The notes beneath the pieces were generated by a model. The model was not told the origin of the DNA. It worked only from the letters and a program-made list of their open reading frames with translations, and made no database searches. This document shows, one piece after another, positions 16,556 through 26,154 of a stretch of DNA of 64,000 bases. The stretch comes from Flagellimonas yonaguniensis (GTDB taxonomy: Bacteria; Bacteroidota; Bacteroidia; Flavobacteriales; Flavobacteriaceae). The stretch lies in contig NZ_JARFVB010000003.1 of NCBI RefSeq assembly GCF_029193885.1, forward strand, positions 124,001 to 188,000, written 5' to 3'. A program made the translations under genes and the position numbers. Every line of letters starts with the position of its first letter. Position 1 is the stretch's first letter.

Positions 16556-17112
16556 TCGAAGAAATCAACAACTGCAATAAAGTACTGCAAGAAGGCGGGC
16601 TTATCCTCTACCCTACCGACACCGTTTGGGGCATTGGTTGCGATGCTACCAACCAAGAAGCCGTTAAAAAGGTGTACGCGCTCAAAAAAAGGGAAGACAC
16701 CAAAGCACTCATCTGTTTAGTAGCCAATCAAGCCATGTTGGAACGCCATGTAAAAGAAGTGCCCGATGTGGCCTACGATATTATGGACTTGGCCACAAAA
16801 CCAACCACTATCGTATTTGATGACCCGATGGGAATAGCTCCTAATCTGGTCGCGGAGGATAACACCTTGGCCATCCGCGTGGCTTCGGATAAATTCTGCC
16901 AGTACCTCATCAATAAATTCAGGAAGCCGATAGTATCCACATCGGCCAATGTCTCGGGCCAACCCACCCCAAAACAATTCAAGGATATTGATGAAGAAAT
17001 TTTAAAAGGAGTGGACTATGTGGTAAATTTGCCCGATGAAAATATAAACCCTTCCCCCTCCTCCATCATTAAATTGAGTACGGACGGGCAAGTGAAGGTT
17101 ATTCGGGAATAG
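16552..17112 (+). CDS. tsaC: L-threonylcarbamoyladenylate synthase (YrdC/Sua5 family)
   Basis: This enzyme makes threonylcarbamoyl-AMP from threonine, bicarbonate and ATP for the universal t6A modification at tRNA position 37. The 186-residue protein is the short YrdC form with no Sua5 C-terminal domain. It shows YPTDTVWGIGCDA near residue 20, the KKREDTKAL block near 44 and STSANVSGQPTP near 140. Its ATG overlaps the preceding stop. cca follows after 2 bases, so it is in a run of tRNA-maturation genes (16552-18545) that continues into ctaA. Confidence 0.93.
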   Translation: MIEEINNCNKVLQEGGLILYPTDTVWGIGCDATNQEAVKKVYALKKREDTKALICLVANQAMLERHVKEVPDVAYDIMDLATKPTTIVFDDPMGIAPNLVAEDNTLAIRVASDKFCQYLINKFRKPIVSTSANVSGQPTPKQFKDIDEEILKGVDYVVNLPDENINPSPSSIIKLSTDGQVKVIRE

Positions 17113-17114
17113 CA

Positions 17115-18545
17115 ATGGCGAAGGAATTCCATACAGAGGCAATACAACATCCTATTTTTAAACTTATTGGCGAAGCTTCGGATGAGTTGGGCGTAGACGC
17201 CTATGTTATCGGAGGGTTTGTGCGTGATTACTTTTTAAAAAGAAACACCCCAAAGGATATTGATATTGTTGCTATTGGCAGTGGCATAGAACTCGCCAAA
17301 AAAGTAGCTTCCAAACTAAAGGGCAAACCTGAGATTTCCGTATTCAAGAATTTCGGTACGGCCATGATCAAGCACAAGGATTTGGAGCTTGAATTTGTGG
17401 GAGCCCGAAAAGAAAGTTACAACCGGGATAGCCGAAAGCCCATTGTGGAGGATGGTACCTTGGAAGACGACCAGAACCGTCGGGATTTTACCATAAATGC
17501 AATGGCTTTGGCATTGAATGCATCCAATTTTGGAGCACTTTTAGACCCATTTGATGGTTTGGCCGATTTGGACAGGCAAATCATACGCACCCCATTGGAA
17601 CCAGGAATTACCTATTCCGACGACCCACTACGAATGATGCGTGCCATTCGATTTGCCACACAATTGCATTTTACGATTGAGCTACAATCGCTTCAAGCGA
17701 TAACCGAGAACAAGGACCGCATCAAAATTGTTTCCAAGGAGCGTATCGTGGATGAATTGAACAAAATATTGATGAGTTCCAAACCATCCCTTGGTTTCAA
17801 ATTGATGCACCAAACAGGATTGTTGCCACTCATCCTACCCGAATTGACAGCACTACAGGGCATCGAGGAAATTGAAGGCCAACGCCACAAGGACAACTTT
17901 TGGCATACTTTGGAAGTGGTGGACAATATCGCGGAAACCACAGACAACCTTTGGTTGCGCTGGGCCGCATTACTGCACGATATCGGTAAGGCTCCAACCA
18001 AAAAGTTCCATAAAAAGATTGGTTGGACTTTTCATGCACACGAATTTGTGGGAGCAAAAATGGTATACAAACTTTTCAAAAGGCTACGAATGCCATTGAA
18101 CGAGAAGATGAAATTCGTTCAGAAAATGGTATTGATGAGTTCTCGACCCATCATTCTATCTGAAGACCACGTGACCGATTCCGCAGTACGACGATTGGTT
18201 TTTGATGCTGGCGATTTTGTGGAAGATTTAATGACCTTGTGCGAAGCGGACATCACAACGAAGAATCCGCGCAAACAGAAAAAGTACAAGAACAATTTCA
18301 AAATAGTTCGTCAAAAAATAGTGGAGGTCGAAGAACGGGACCATATCCGTAATTTCCAGCCCCCCGTTTCCGGCGAAGAGATCATGAAGACCTTCAACCT
18401 GAAACCTTCCAAGGAAATAGGCATCATCAAGGATGCCATCAAAGAAGCGATTTTGGAAGGCGAAATTCCCAACGAATATGAGGCTGCCTACAACTTTATG
18501 TTGGAAAAAGGCAAAAAATTGAACCTAAAAGTCCATTCCGAATGA
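17115..18545 (+). CDS. cca: CCA tRNA nucleotidyltransferase with HD domain
   Basis: This enzyme adds or repairs the 3' CCA end of tRNA, or is the related poly(A) polymerase. The 476-residue protein has the class II nucleotidyltransferase head: GGFVRDYFLKR near residue 34 and the DIDIV metal-binding pair near 52. These are followed by RRDFTINAMAL near 120, RMMRAIRFA near 174 and a C-terminal HD phosphohydrolase domain with LLHDIGKAPTK near 288. Its stop overlaps the ATG of ctaA (ATGA). CCA addition is more likely than poly(A) synthesis because no other such gene is nearby, but sequence alone does not settle it. Confidence 0.9.
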   Translation: MAKEFHTEAIQHPIFKLIGEASDELGVDAYVIGGFVRDYFLKRNTPKDIDIVAIGSGIELAKKVASKLKGKPEISVFKNFGTAMIKHKDLELEFVGARKESYNRDSRKPIVEDGTLEDDQNRRDFTINAMALALNASNFGALLDPFDGLADLDRQIIRTPLEPGITYSDDPLRMMRAIRFATQLHFTIELQSLQAITENKDRIKIVSKERIVDELNKILMSSKPSLGFKLMHQTGLLPLILPELTALQGIEEIEGQRHKDNFWHTLEVVDNIAETTDNLWLRWAALLHDIGKAPTKKFHKKIGWTFHAHEFVGAKMVYKLFKRLRMPLNEKMKFVQKMVLMSSRPIILSEDHVTDSAVRRLVFDAGDFVEDLMTLCEADITTKNPRKQKKYKNNFKIVRQKIVEVEERDHIRNFQPPVSGEEIMKTFNLKPSKEIGIIKDAIKEAILEGEIPNEYEAAYNFMLEKGKKLNLKVHSE

Positions 18546-19555
18546 AAAAGAACAAATATGTAGTGTATTGGTTGCTCACTGGGTGTTTTCTAATTTTTGT
18601 GATGGTTCTGGTAGGTGGAATTACACGCCTTACCCACTCTGGGCTCTCAATTTCGGATTATAAACTTATTCACGGGACCATTCCCCCGATGAACGAGCAA
18701 GAATGGCAAGAAGCCTTTGAATTATATAAGCAATATCCAGAGTACCAAAAACTCAACTATCATTTCGGAATTGAAGAGTTTAAGGACATTTATTTCTGGG
18801 AATGGCTGCATAGGGTCATTGGACGATTTATAGGAGTGGTGTTTATTTTACCGTTCCTCTATTTTCTCTTGAAAAAGAAATTGGACCGTCCAACCGTAAA
18901 AAAATGTTTGGTTCTGCTCTTTTTAGGTGGATTTCAAGGATTTCTGGGCTGGTACATGGTAAAAAGTGGTTTGGTGGACCGTCCAGATGTGTCCCACTTT
19001 AGATTGGCGGCACATTTGACCACTGCGTTTATCACATTTGCCTACAGTTTATGGGTGGCCTTGGACCTCATTTATCCAGAACGAAAAGAAATCAATACGA
19101 AAATCAGGAACCTGATTCGAGTTGGACTTGTGCTCCTATTGCTCCAAATTATTTGGGGTGCTTTCGTAGCTGGATTGGATGCCGGGTTCATTCACAACCA
19201 TTGGCCATTGATGAGCGACGGCAAATTGATTCATGAAACGGTTTACATTGAGCAACAACCCGTCATCAAAAACTTCTATGAAGGGAAAAGCGGGGTACAA
19301 TTTGTGCATCGGTACTTGGCATACATCGTAGTTGGTTTCATCGCCCTGATTTGGTTCAGAACTAGAAAAATTGAGACAACAGTACTTCAGGAAAAAGGAT
19401 TGAAAAGTTTGTTGGCTTTGGTTTTTCTTCAATTTGTATTGGGTGTGCTCACATTGATTTACGCTGTACCGCTTTGGCTGGGAATTGCGCATCAAATAGG
19501 TGCTTTTTTCCTTTTGGCGACCATGACTTTTACCCTGCACAGGTTCTCAAAATAA
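18542..19555 (+). CDS. ctaA: Heme A synthase (CtaA/COX15)
   Basis: This inner-membrane enzyme oxidises a methyl group of heme O to make heme A for cytochrome oxidase. The 337-residue protein has eight hydrophobic segments and the four conserved heme-ligand histidines: WLHRVIGRF near residue 89, VSHFRLAAHL near 150, VQFVHRYLAY near 255 and GIAHQIGAFF near 315. GGITRLTHSGLS near residue 24 is a strong family marker. No cysteine pair is visible in the first loop, as in COX15-type proteins. It starts inside the cca stop codon. Confidence 0.94.
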   Translation: MKKNKYVVYWLLTGCFLIFVMVLVGGITRLTHSGLSISDYKLIHGTIPPMNEQEWQEAFELYKQYPEYQKLNYHFGIEEFKDIYFWEWLHRVIGRFIGVVFILPFLYFLLKKKLDRPTVKKCLVLLFLGGFQGFLGWYMVKSGLVDRPDVSHFRLAAHLTTAFITFAYSLWVALDLIYPERKEINTKIRNLIRVGLVLLLLQIIWGAFVAGLDAGFIHNHWPLMSDGKLIHETVYIEQQPVIKNFYEGKSGVQFVHRYLAYIVVGFIALIWFRTRKIETTVLQEKGLKSLLALVFLQFVLGVLTLIYAVPLWLGIAHQIGAFFLLATMTFTLHRFSK

Positions 19556-19568
19556 GGTCTATTTATTG

Positions 19569-19576
19569 TACCTTTG
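19569..19576 (+). promoter_or_regulatory. -7 box (TACCTTTG)
   Basis: Exact TAnnTTTG match 22 bases before ATG 19599, in the gap after ctaA. Confidence 0.5.
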
Positions 19577-19598
19577 TGCCCACTCTAAAATTTGATGG

Positions 19599-20102
19599 AT
19601 GATTTATAAAATCAGGATAATACTTGATGCTGAGGAAGATATCTTTCGTGATATCGAAATTGAGGACCAAAGTAATTTGGAGGATTTCCACAATGCCATA
19701 ACCCAAGCTTTTGGTTTTGAGGGAAGTGAAATGGCCTCTTTTTACACCTGTGACGAAGAATGGAACCAAGATGAGGAAATTGCTCTTTTTGACATGAGCG
19801 AGAGCGGTTCCGATATCCGATTGATGAACGAAACACCACTTGACGATGTTTTAACGGAGGACAATCCAAAAATGATCTATGTGTACGACTTTTTTAGCAT
19901 GTGGACTTTTTTTGTGGAACTAGCAGATATTGTTGACAAAGAAGATGGTAGGATATACCCAAACCTACTGTTTACTTTTGGCGAACTACCGGATGCCCCG
20001 CCAGAAAAACAGTTTGAGGCAAAGCCCAGTGATGATGATGGCGATTTTGACGACCTCCTAGATCGTTATGATGATATGGATTTTGACGAAAACTGGAATT
20101 AA
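19599..20102 (+). CDS. pRiA4b ORF-3-like / IS1096 TnpR-like domain protein
   Basis: A 167-residue acidic protein matching the plasmid pRiA4b ORF-3-like family. It starts with IYKIRIILDAEEDIFRDIEI and has the family's FGFEGSEMASFY near residue 38 and a YVYDFFSMWTFFVEL region near 95. The family is also named after IS1096 TnpR, but these chromosomal members are not transposases and no inverted repeats flank the gene. The tail is rich in Asp (DDDGDFDDLLDRYDD). The biochemical role is unknown. It has its own -7 box and precedes the nucleoid-associated protein gene by 44 bases. Confidence 0.8.
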   Translation: MIYKIRIILDAEEDIFRDIEIEDQSNLEDFHNAITQAFGFEGSEMASFYTCDEEWNQDEEIALFDMSESGSDIRLMNETPLDDVLTEDNPKMIYVYDFFSMWTFFVELADIVDKEDGRIYPNLLFTFGELPDAPPEKQFEAKPSDDDGDFDDLLDRYDDMDFDENWN

Positions 20103-20146
20103 CCGAACTCTTGACCAAGTTTTAACCATTAACACTTAATCTTAAC

Positions 20147-21205
20147 ATGCTAAACCTATATAATGCCCAAATTGAAAGTATTTCACTCCACCGAGTAGGA
20201 AATAAAAGTAAAAACGAATCTGCTTTTTTGTCCGCAGAGCCATTTTCGCTCAATGATGAAATGTCCGGTCTGTTGAAGGAATACTTTTTTAAACCTTTTA
20301 GGGAAAAGGAAGAAAACTACTATAAGTTTGGCCACGAGGTGGATTTAGAGTTCAACGAGGTCTATACAGCGGTTTCTGGGATATTCGAAAATCCATCAGA
20401 TAACCATGGACTTTCCAAAAAGATCACTACCTATCTTTTTGAGCAATCCAATCACCCACACATTAAAAGCGGGGAAGTTTATGTGGTCCATTTTTCGGAT
20501 ATGGTCATCGATAACCAAAAAACGGATGCCGTGGGTATTTTTAAAAGCGAGCTGAAACACGATTTCCTTCAGTTTGAAGAAAATGAACACAACTTGGAAA
20601 TCCTGATTCGCCAAGGAATTAACATAAACAAGCTGGATAAAGGCTGTATCGTTTTCAATATTGGCAAAGAAGAAGGGTACAAAGTCCTTTCTGTGGACAG
20701 TAACCGCTACGATGCCAAATATTGGTTGGAAAACTTCTTGGGTGTTCTCCCATTGACCGATGAGAACTTCTATACGAAGAACTACCTTAAATTCTGCCAG
20801 AACTTTGCCAAAGATGTGGTTTTGCCCGCCGAGGACAAACAACAAGAGGTTATGTTCATGAACCGAGCTGTGAACCACTTTGCCAAAAACGACAATTTTG
20901 AAGAGACCTCATTCTTGAACGAAGTCATGGAAAATCCAGAGCTTATCCCTGAGTTTAAGCACTACAAGGTTGAAAAAGGTCCAAAATATAGCATTGAGGA
21001 CGTTTCCAATTTTGACATTGCCAACAAAGCAGTGAGCGATGCCCGAAAGAAAATCAAGAATGTCATCAACCTGGATACCAATATTCAAATCAAGATGGAT
21101 TTCATCAATCCGGAATCCGCGGAGAAATTTGTGGAAAAAGGTTGGGATGAGGAACGGCAGATGTATTACTACCTTGTTTATTTCAACAAAGAGCAGAAAA
21201 GTTAG
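20147..21205 (+). CDS. Nucleoid-associated protein (NdpA/YejK family)
   Basis: A 352-residue cytoplasmic protein of the 37-kDa nucleoid-associated family. It shows the N-terminal region SISLHRVGNK near residue 12, a mid-protein HFSDMVIDNQKTDAVGIFK block near 115 and RQGININKLDKGCIVFN near 151. Members bind the nucleoid in gammaproteobacteria, but their function in Bacteroidota is not established. Its stop codon shares TTAG with the stop of the convergent gene at 21202. It may be co-transcribed with the pRiA4b ORF-3-like gene upstream. Confidence 0.85.
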   Translation: MLNLYNAQIESISLHRVGNKSKNESAFLSAEPFSLNDEMSGLLKEYFFKPFREKEENYYKFGHEVDLEFNEVYTAVSGIFENPSDNHGLSKKITTYLFEQSNHPHIKSGEVYVVHFSDMVIDNQKTDAVGIFKSELKHDFLQFEENEHNLEILIRQGININKLDKGCIVFNIGKEEGYKVLSVDSNRYDAKYWLENFLGVLPLTDENFYTKNYLKFCQNFAKDVVLPAEDKQQEVMFMNRAVNHFAKNDNFEETSFLNEVMENPELIPEFKHYKVEKGPKYSIEDVSNFDIANKAVSDARKKIKNVINLDTNIQIKMDFINPESAEKFVEKGWDEERQMYYYLVYFNKEQKS

Positions 21206-22278
21206 AATTTCTTTTCTATAATCTGTTTCATACTTACATCCTCGTAGTTTCGTTTTACAAAATCAAGGGCGTGGGTCAATACTTCGCCCATGGTTTTACT
21301 GTCCCTAAAATTAATATCACCTGTCAGTTCCTGTAATTGGGTTTTCAGCATTTCGGTGTTTTCGGGCGGGGCAATGGTATCAACTTGACACACATCCAAC
21401 AGTCGTTTTAGTCTTCTGCCCCAGCTCAAAATCCTTTTGGCGATAATCGATCGTTCCTCAACAATATATTGGTTGACGGAGTCCACGGTCAACTTGTTCT
21501 GAACCAAATCCACCATGGTCTTGTTCTCCTTAAAGAATTGGGGGCGATATACCTTTATTTTCCCTTCGTAACACTGCTGATCAAAATCTATGGCCCTGAT
21601 TTTATATACCACACTATCAAAATCGTGGGTAGGGACAATAACATAGTTATAGGAGCGCATATCACCCAGTAGGCGAATCGTGCATCGTTCATTGAACTTC
21701 ACAAACTCCTTGGCAATCTGGGCTTTGTCAAATTCGGTACACTCTGGAAGGTTCTTCTTCATGAAAACATCCCCTGGTATGCCCACTATATGCTCCTCGA
21801 TCAAAGTGTTTTCATAGATTACGAAATTTAAATTATATGGAGACAACATGTGCTCCAATTCCAAACCGTACACACGTGAGGCGTCCGTTTTTTTTACATA
21901 GAACAAGGTATAGTTATCGTTCAAAATGTTACGCACCTTGATCCTGAAGGGCTTTGAGTTCCCAAATGTGCAGTAATCCACATAATCCACATTCAAATAT
22001 TGAAAGATGGAATCACTACCATCCGACACAAAACTGGAGTACACCCGTTTTAGCGCCAGATCGATTTCATCTCGGTCAAACTCAGGATAAAACACCCGTA
22101 CCCAAAGGGTATCTTCATCATTGGCATCGTACACGGCAACGCTTCCCGAGAACCTAAGCAGGTCATCGTAATGGATGGGTATCTCAATTTTCCGATTGTA
22201 ATATTCCAAATATTCATCCAGTTCCTTACTTATGGGATAAGCAGGTTTCTTTTTCGACATCAACTTTTCTTCCGACAT
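21202..22278 (-). CDS. Conserved hypothetical protein with kinase-like motif order
   Basis: I do not recognise a named family in this 358-residue soluble protein. The order of motifs resembles a protein-kinase or aminoglycoside-phosphotransferase fold: a strand with paired lysines (TLFYVKK, 124-130), a Glu-rich helix (GLELEHML, 138-145), a hinge-like EEHIVGIPGD (161-170), a D-x4-N loop (GDMRSYNYVIV, Asp206/Asn211) and an IDFDQQ acid block (Asp231/Asp233) about 20 residues later. The first 110 residues form a separate unknown domain and the last 110 are helical. This is inference by eye. The start is ATG 22278, with ATG 22260 as an alternative. It is divergent from an ABC exporter. Confidence 0.6.
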   Translation of the reverse strand: MSEEKLMSKKKPAYPISKELDEYLEYYNRKIEIPIHYDDLLRFSGSVAVYDANDEDTLWVRVFYPEFDRDEIDLALKRVYSSFVSDGSDSIFQYLNVDYVDYCTFGNSKPFRIKVRNILNDNYTLFYVKKTDASRVYGLELEHMLSPYNLNFVIYENTLIEEHIVGIPGDVFMKKNLPECTEFDKAQIAKEFVKFNERCTIRLLGDMRSYNYVIVPTHDFDSVVYKIRAIDFDQQCYEGKIKVYRPQFFKENKTMVDLVQNKLTVDSVNQYIVEERSIIAKRILSWGRRLKRLLDVCQVDTIAPPENTEMLKTQLQELTGDINFRDSKTMGEVLTHALDFVKRNYEDVSMKQIIEKKF

Positions 22279-22356
22279 TGTATTCGATTATTTTGTAACA
22301 AATTGCAATATACTTCGTCAAGTTAGTATAAACCATTCAAAAAACGATAGCATCTT

Positions 22357-23253
22357 TTGGAAACAATACTTAATGTAAGCCATCTCACCAAAAAGTTTGG
22401 GTATCTCACTGCCGTAAAAGATCTTTCCTTTACCATTGAAAAAGGAAATGTCTACGGTATTTTGGGTCCTAACGGAAGCGGCAAATCGACCACCTTGGGC
22501 ATTATTCTCAACGTAGTGAACCGAACTTCGGGAGAATTCAGCTGGTTCGATGGCAACACATCCACCCACGAAGCCTTAAAAAAGGTAGGCGCCATTATTG
22601 AACGCCCCAACTTTTATCCCTATATGGACGCCATCCAGAATTTACGGTTGGTCTGTAAAATAAAGGATGTTCCAGAGACCAAGATTCAGGAAAAACTGGA
22701 ATTGGTAGGATTATGGGACCGTCGCAACAGCAAGTTCAAAACATATTCGCTGGGGATGAAGCAGCGTATGGCCATCGCCTCTGCCCTGCTCAACGACCCT
22801 GAAATATTGATTTTGGATGAGCCCACCAACGGCTTGGACCCACAGGGAATCCATCAGATACGGGAAATCATCAAGAAAATTGCAAGTCAAGGGACCACCA
22901 TTTTATTGGCCTCCCACTTATTGGACGAGGTGGAAAAGGTATGTTCGCATGTCATCATTCTTCGAAAAGGCGAAAACTTGTATGCAGGTCCAGTGGACAG
23001 TATGTTGGCCAGTCATGGATTTTTTGAATTAAGAGCCGATAATCTTGATGAGCTTCAAGAACTATTGGAAAAGAGTGCCAGCTTTGGGAAAATCGAAAAC
23101 TATAACGGAACCCTTACTGCCTATCTAAAAGAGGAAATGGATGCCGAAAGCTTGAACAAAATGCTGTTTGATAAAGGAATCGTGCTATCCCACCTTGTGA
23201 AGCGAAAAGAAAGCCTCGAAGAACAATTTTTAACCTTGACCAAAAACCAATAA
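22357..23253 (+). CDS. ABC transporter ATP-binding protein
   Basis: A 298-residue ATPase of the ABC-2 exporter type. Walker A is GPNGSGKST near residue 39, the signature is YSLGMKQRMAIA near 130 with LGMKQ in place of LSGGQ, Walker B is ILILDEPTNGLDP near 150, and the switch His is in LLASHLLDE near 185. A C-terminal regulatory extension of about 85 residues follows. The start is TTG at 22357. The permease gene begins 12 bases after its stop. The pair is similar to small lantibiotic-immunity or bacitracin-type exporters, but the substrate is not evident. Confidence 0.92.
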   Translation: METILNVSHLTKKFGYLTAVKDLSFTIEKGNVYGILGPNGSGKSTTLGIILNVVNRTSGEFSWFDGNTSTHEALKKVGAIIERPNFYPYMDAIQNLRLVCKIKDVPETKIQEKLELVGLWDRRNSKFKTYSLGMKQRMAIASALLNDPEILILDEPTNGLDPQGIHQIREIIKKIASQGTTILLASHLLDEVEKVCSHVIILRKGENLYAGPVDSMLASHGFFELRADNLDELQELLEKSASFGKIENYNGTLTAYLKEEMDAESLNKMLFDKGIVLSHLVKRKESLEEQFLTLTKNQ

Positions 23254-23265
23254 TCAAAAAAACGA

Positions 23266-24099
23266 ATGTTACGTCTCCTACAAATAGAATTCATAAAACT
23301 TTGGAACAATAGGGCCAGCAAGGTGCTGATCATCTCCTATTTTGTGCTCCTGACTTCCATTGCGCTTGTTGCGGCCATAAAATTCGATATTGGCCCGGTA
23401 CAATTCCACTTGGCCGACCAAGGGATTTTCAATTTTCCTTACATCTGGCACTTCAATACCTTTGTTACCGCACTTTTCAAGCTATTTCTGGCCATTGTCA
23501 TCGTCTCCATGATGTCCAACGAGTACAGTAACAAGACCATCAAACAAAACCTTATCGATGGGTTGTCCAAAAAGGAATTCATCCTATCTAAAGTACTTAC
23601 CGTGATTTCCTTTGCGCTGATTTCCACCATTTTTGTGTTCGTGGTCTCCATGATTCTTGGTTTGGTGTATTCAGATTACAATGAAGTCTCCATCATATTC
23701 TCCGATTTGGAGTTTTTGCCTGCCTTCTTTTTCAAGTTGGTCGGCTTCTTCTCCTTCTGTCTTTTCTTGGGCATTTTGGTAAAACGCTCCGCTTTCGCTC
23801 TTGGCTTCTTGATTCTTTGGACCATATTGGAACAAGTGGTATTTGGGTTATTGGGCTGGAAGGTCATGAGTTGGGAGGCTGCTAAAGCCGTAAAGCGATT
23901 CTTTCCCTTGGAGTCCATGGCCAACCTCATTAAAGAACCTTTTACCCGACTTTCGGCGGTACAAAATATTGGTCAGCAAATAGGTGAGGACATGAAATTT
24001 GATTATCATGTGTATTGGTACGAGTTCCTCATCGTAATCGTTTGGACTGCCATTTTCATCTATTTATCCTACGCATTATTGAAGAAACGTGATCTGTAG
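23266..24099 (+). CDS. ABC-2 type transporter permease
   Basis: A 277-residue inner-membrane protein with six hydrophobic segments. It starts with a short cytoplasmic helix (LRLLQIEFIKLWNN) typical of ABC-2 permeases, contains the MMSNEYSNKTIKQNLIDGLS block near residue 83 that is conserved in this group, and ends in a positively charged tail (KKRDL). It is the membrane partner of the ATPase directly upstream. The substrate is unknown. The downstream gene uvrB is 66 bases away and is probably expressed separately. Confidence 0.88.
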   Translation: MLRLLQIEFIKLWNNRASKVLIISYFVLLTSIALVAAIKFDIGPVQFHLADQGIFNFPYIWHFNTFVTALFKLFLAIVIVSMMSNEYSNKTIKQNLIDGLSKKEFILSKVLTVISFALISTIFVFVVSMILGLVYSDYNEVSIIFSDLEFLPAFFFKLVGFFSFCLFLGILVKRSAFALGFLILWTILEQVVFGLLGWKVMSWEAAKAVKRFFPLESMANLIKEPFTRLSAVQNIGQQIGEDMKFDYHVYWYEFLIVIVWTAIFIYLSYALLKKRDL

Positions 24100-24165
24100 T
24101 TTCTCTTGATGAGAATATTAAAAACTTTGCTTCTATTTGGCACCTACCTTTAGTATTTTTACATA

Positions 24166-26154
24166 ATGAAATTTCAGGTAGTTTCCGACTTTAAGCCCAC
24201 GGGCGACCAACCCGAAGCCATAAGACAATTGGTAAATGGTATTGAGACAGATACCAGGTACCAAACCCTACTAGGGGTTACTGGGTCGGGGAAAACTTTT
24301 ACGGTCGCCAATGTGGTGGAATCGGTTCAGCGTCCCACCTTGGTCTTGGCGCACAATAAGACCCTGGCCGCTCAATTGTATTCGGAGTTCAAGCAGTTTT
24401 TCCCAAACAATGCCGTGGAATACTTTGTATCTTATTACGATTACTATCAGCCCGAAGCCTATATCCCCACAAGTGGACTTTATATTGAAAAAGACCTGTC
24501 CATAAACGAGGATATCGAGAAATTACGATTGAGTGCCACCTCCTCACTCCTTTCAGGTCGACGGGATGTACTTGTGGTCGCCTCTGTTTCCTGCCTGTAT
24601 GGTATTGGGAACCCTATTGAGTTTCAAAAAAACGTCATTACCATACATAGAGATCAGGTCATATCGCGTACCAAGTTTTTAAAGCAATTGGTGCAGAGCC
24701 TCTATGCCCGTACCACTGCGGATTTCAGGAATGGTAATTTTAGGGTAAAAGGTGATGTGGTGGATGTGTTCCCCGGTTATGCCGATCACGCTTTCCGTAT
24801 TCATTTTTTTGGTGATGAAATTGAGGAAATCGAAGCATTGGACCCCTACAACAATAAGGTCATTGAAATTTATGACACCCTGAATATCTACCCTGCGAAC
24901 ATGTTCGTGACCTCTCCCGATGTGCTTCAAAATGCGATAAAGGAGATTCAGGATGATTTGGTAAAACAAATAGATTATTTTAAGGAAATCGGTCGGCCTT
25001 TGGAGGCCAAACGTTTGGAAGAGCGCACCAATTTCGACTTGGAAATGATTCGTGAACTTGGCTATTGTTCAGGAATTGAAAATTACTCAAGGTATTTGGA
25101 TGGAAGAAAACCAGGCACCCGACCTTTCTGCTTGTTGGATTATTTCCCGGATGATTATTTAATGGTGATCGATGAAAGCCACGTAACCATACCCCAAGTA
25201 CACGCCATGTACGGAGGCGACCGTTCCAGAAAAGAAAATTTGGTGGAATATGGTTTTCGCTTGCCTGCTGCCATGGACAACCGTCCGTTGAAGTTTGAAG
25301 AATTTGAGGCACTCCAGAACCAAGTGCTTTATGTGAGCGCCACTCCCGCTGATTACGAATTGGAATTGAGTGAAGGGGTTTATGTGGAACAAATCATCCG
25401 TCCCACGGGATTGTTGGACCCGGTAATTGAAGTCCGCCCCAGTGAAAATCAAATTGATGACCTTGTGGAGGAGATTCAACAACGGGTAGAGTTGGATGAG
25501 CGCACCTTAGTGACCACGTTAACCAAACGTATGGCAGAGGAACTTACCAAATACCTATCTCGAATAGATGTTCGCTGCCGCTACATCCATAGTGATGTGG
25601 ATACGCTGGAACGTGTGGAAATCATGCAAGATTTGAGGAAAGGACTCTTTGATGTGCTTATCGGGGTCAATTTGTTACGTGAAGGGTTGGATTTACCCGA
25701 AGTATCCTTGGTCGCCATTTTGGATGCGGACAAGGAAGGTTTTTTAAGGAGTAACCGTTCTTTGACCCAAACAGTTGGCCGTGCCGCAAGAAACTTGAAT
25801 GGAAAAGCCATCATGTATGCCGATACCATTACCGAAAGCATGCAAAAGACCATCGATGAGACCAATTATCGTAGAGACAAACAAATGGCATACAACAAAG
25901 AGAACAACATAACCCCAACGGCCCTTAAGAAGAACTTGGACAGTGCATTGGCCAAAAACTCGGTTTCTACCTATCATTTTCAGAAAGAAGAGTTGCGTGC
26001 AGCAGAACCAGACCTGAACTACATTACCGAAGACCAAAGGGAAAAGTTGATCAGGGAAAAAAGAAAGGCCATGGAAAAAGCGGCCAAGGAGCTCAATTTT
26101 ATGGAAGCGGCCAAACTAAGGGACGAGATAAAAATGCTTCAGGAGAAGGAATAA
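24166..26154 (+). CDS. uvrB: Excinuclease ABC subunit B
   Basis: UvrB is the damage-verification helicase of nucleotide excision repair. The 662-residue protein is full length. It shows Walker A GVTGSGKTFT near residue 39, the YYDYYQPEAYIP beta-hairpin region near 92, the helicase motif VIDESHV near 335, GRAARN near 540 and a C-terminal UVR domain (AAKELNFMEAAKLRDEI) that binds UvrC. The start ATG at 24166 gives the usual MKFQVVSDF beginning. No SOS-box equivalent can be claimed in the 66-base upstream gap. Confidence 0.97.
   Translation: MKFQVVSDFKPTGDQPEAIRQLVNGIETDTRYQTLLGVTGSGKTFTVANVVESVQRPTLVLAHNKTLAAQLYSEFKQFFPNNAVEYFVSYYDYYQPEAYIPTSGLYIEKDLSINEDIEKLRLSATSSLLSGRRDVLVVASVSCLYGIGNPIEFQKNVITIHRDQVISRTKFLKQLVQSLYARTTADFRNGNFRVKGDVVDVFPGYADHAFRIHFFGDEIEEIEALDPYNNKVIEIYDTLNIYPANMFVTSPDVLQNAIKEIQDDLVKQIDYFKEIGRPLEAKRLEERTNFDLEMIRELGYCSGIENYSRYLDGRKPGTRPFCLLDYFPDDYLMVIDESHVTIPQVHAMYGGDRSRKENLVEYGFRLPAAMDNRPLKFEEFEALQNQVLYVSATPADYELELSEGVYVEQIIRPTGLLDPVIEVRPSENQIDDLVEEIQQRVELDERTLVTTLTKRMAEELTKYLSRIDVRCRYIHSDVDTLERVEIMQDLRKGLFDVLIGVNLLREGLDLPEVSLVAILDADKEGFLRSNRSLTQTVGRAARNLNGKAIMYADTITESMQKTIDETNYRRDKQMAYNKENNITPTALKKNLDSALAKNSVSTYHFQKEELRAAEPDLNYITEDQREKLIREKRKAMEKAAKELNFMEAAKLRDEIKMLQEKE

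Noticed and set aside
19599..20102. A transposon (IS1096 TnpR-like annotation)
   Set aside because: The name comes from a domain label. There are no terminal repeats, no transposase and no target-site duplication.
24121..24165. Sigma-54 promoter before uvrB (TTTGGCACCTACCTTTAG)
   Set aside because: The -24 part fits (TGGCAC) but the -12 part is TTTAG where TTGC is required; uvrB is not expected to need sigma-54.
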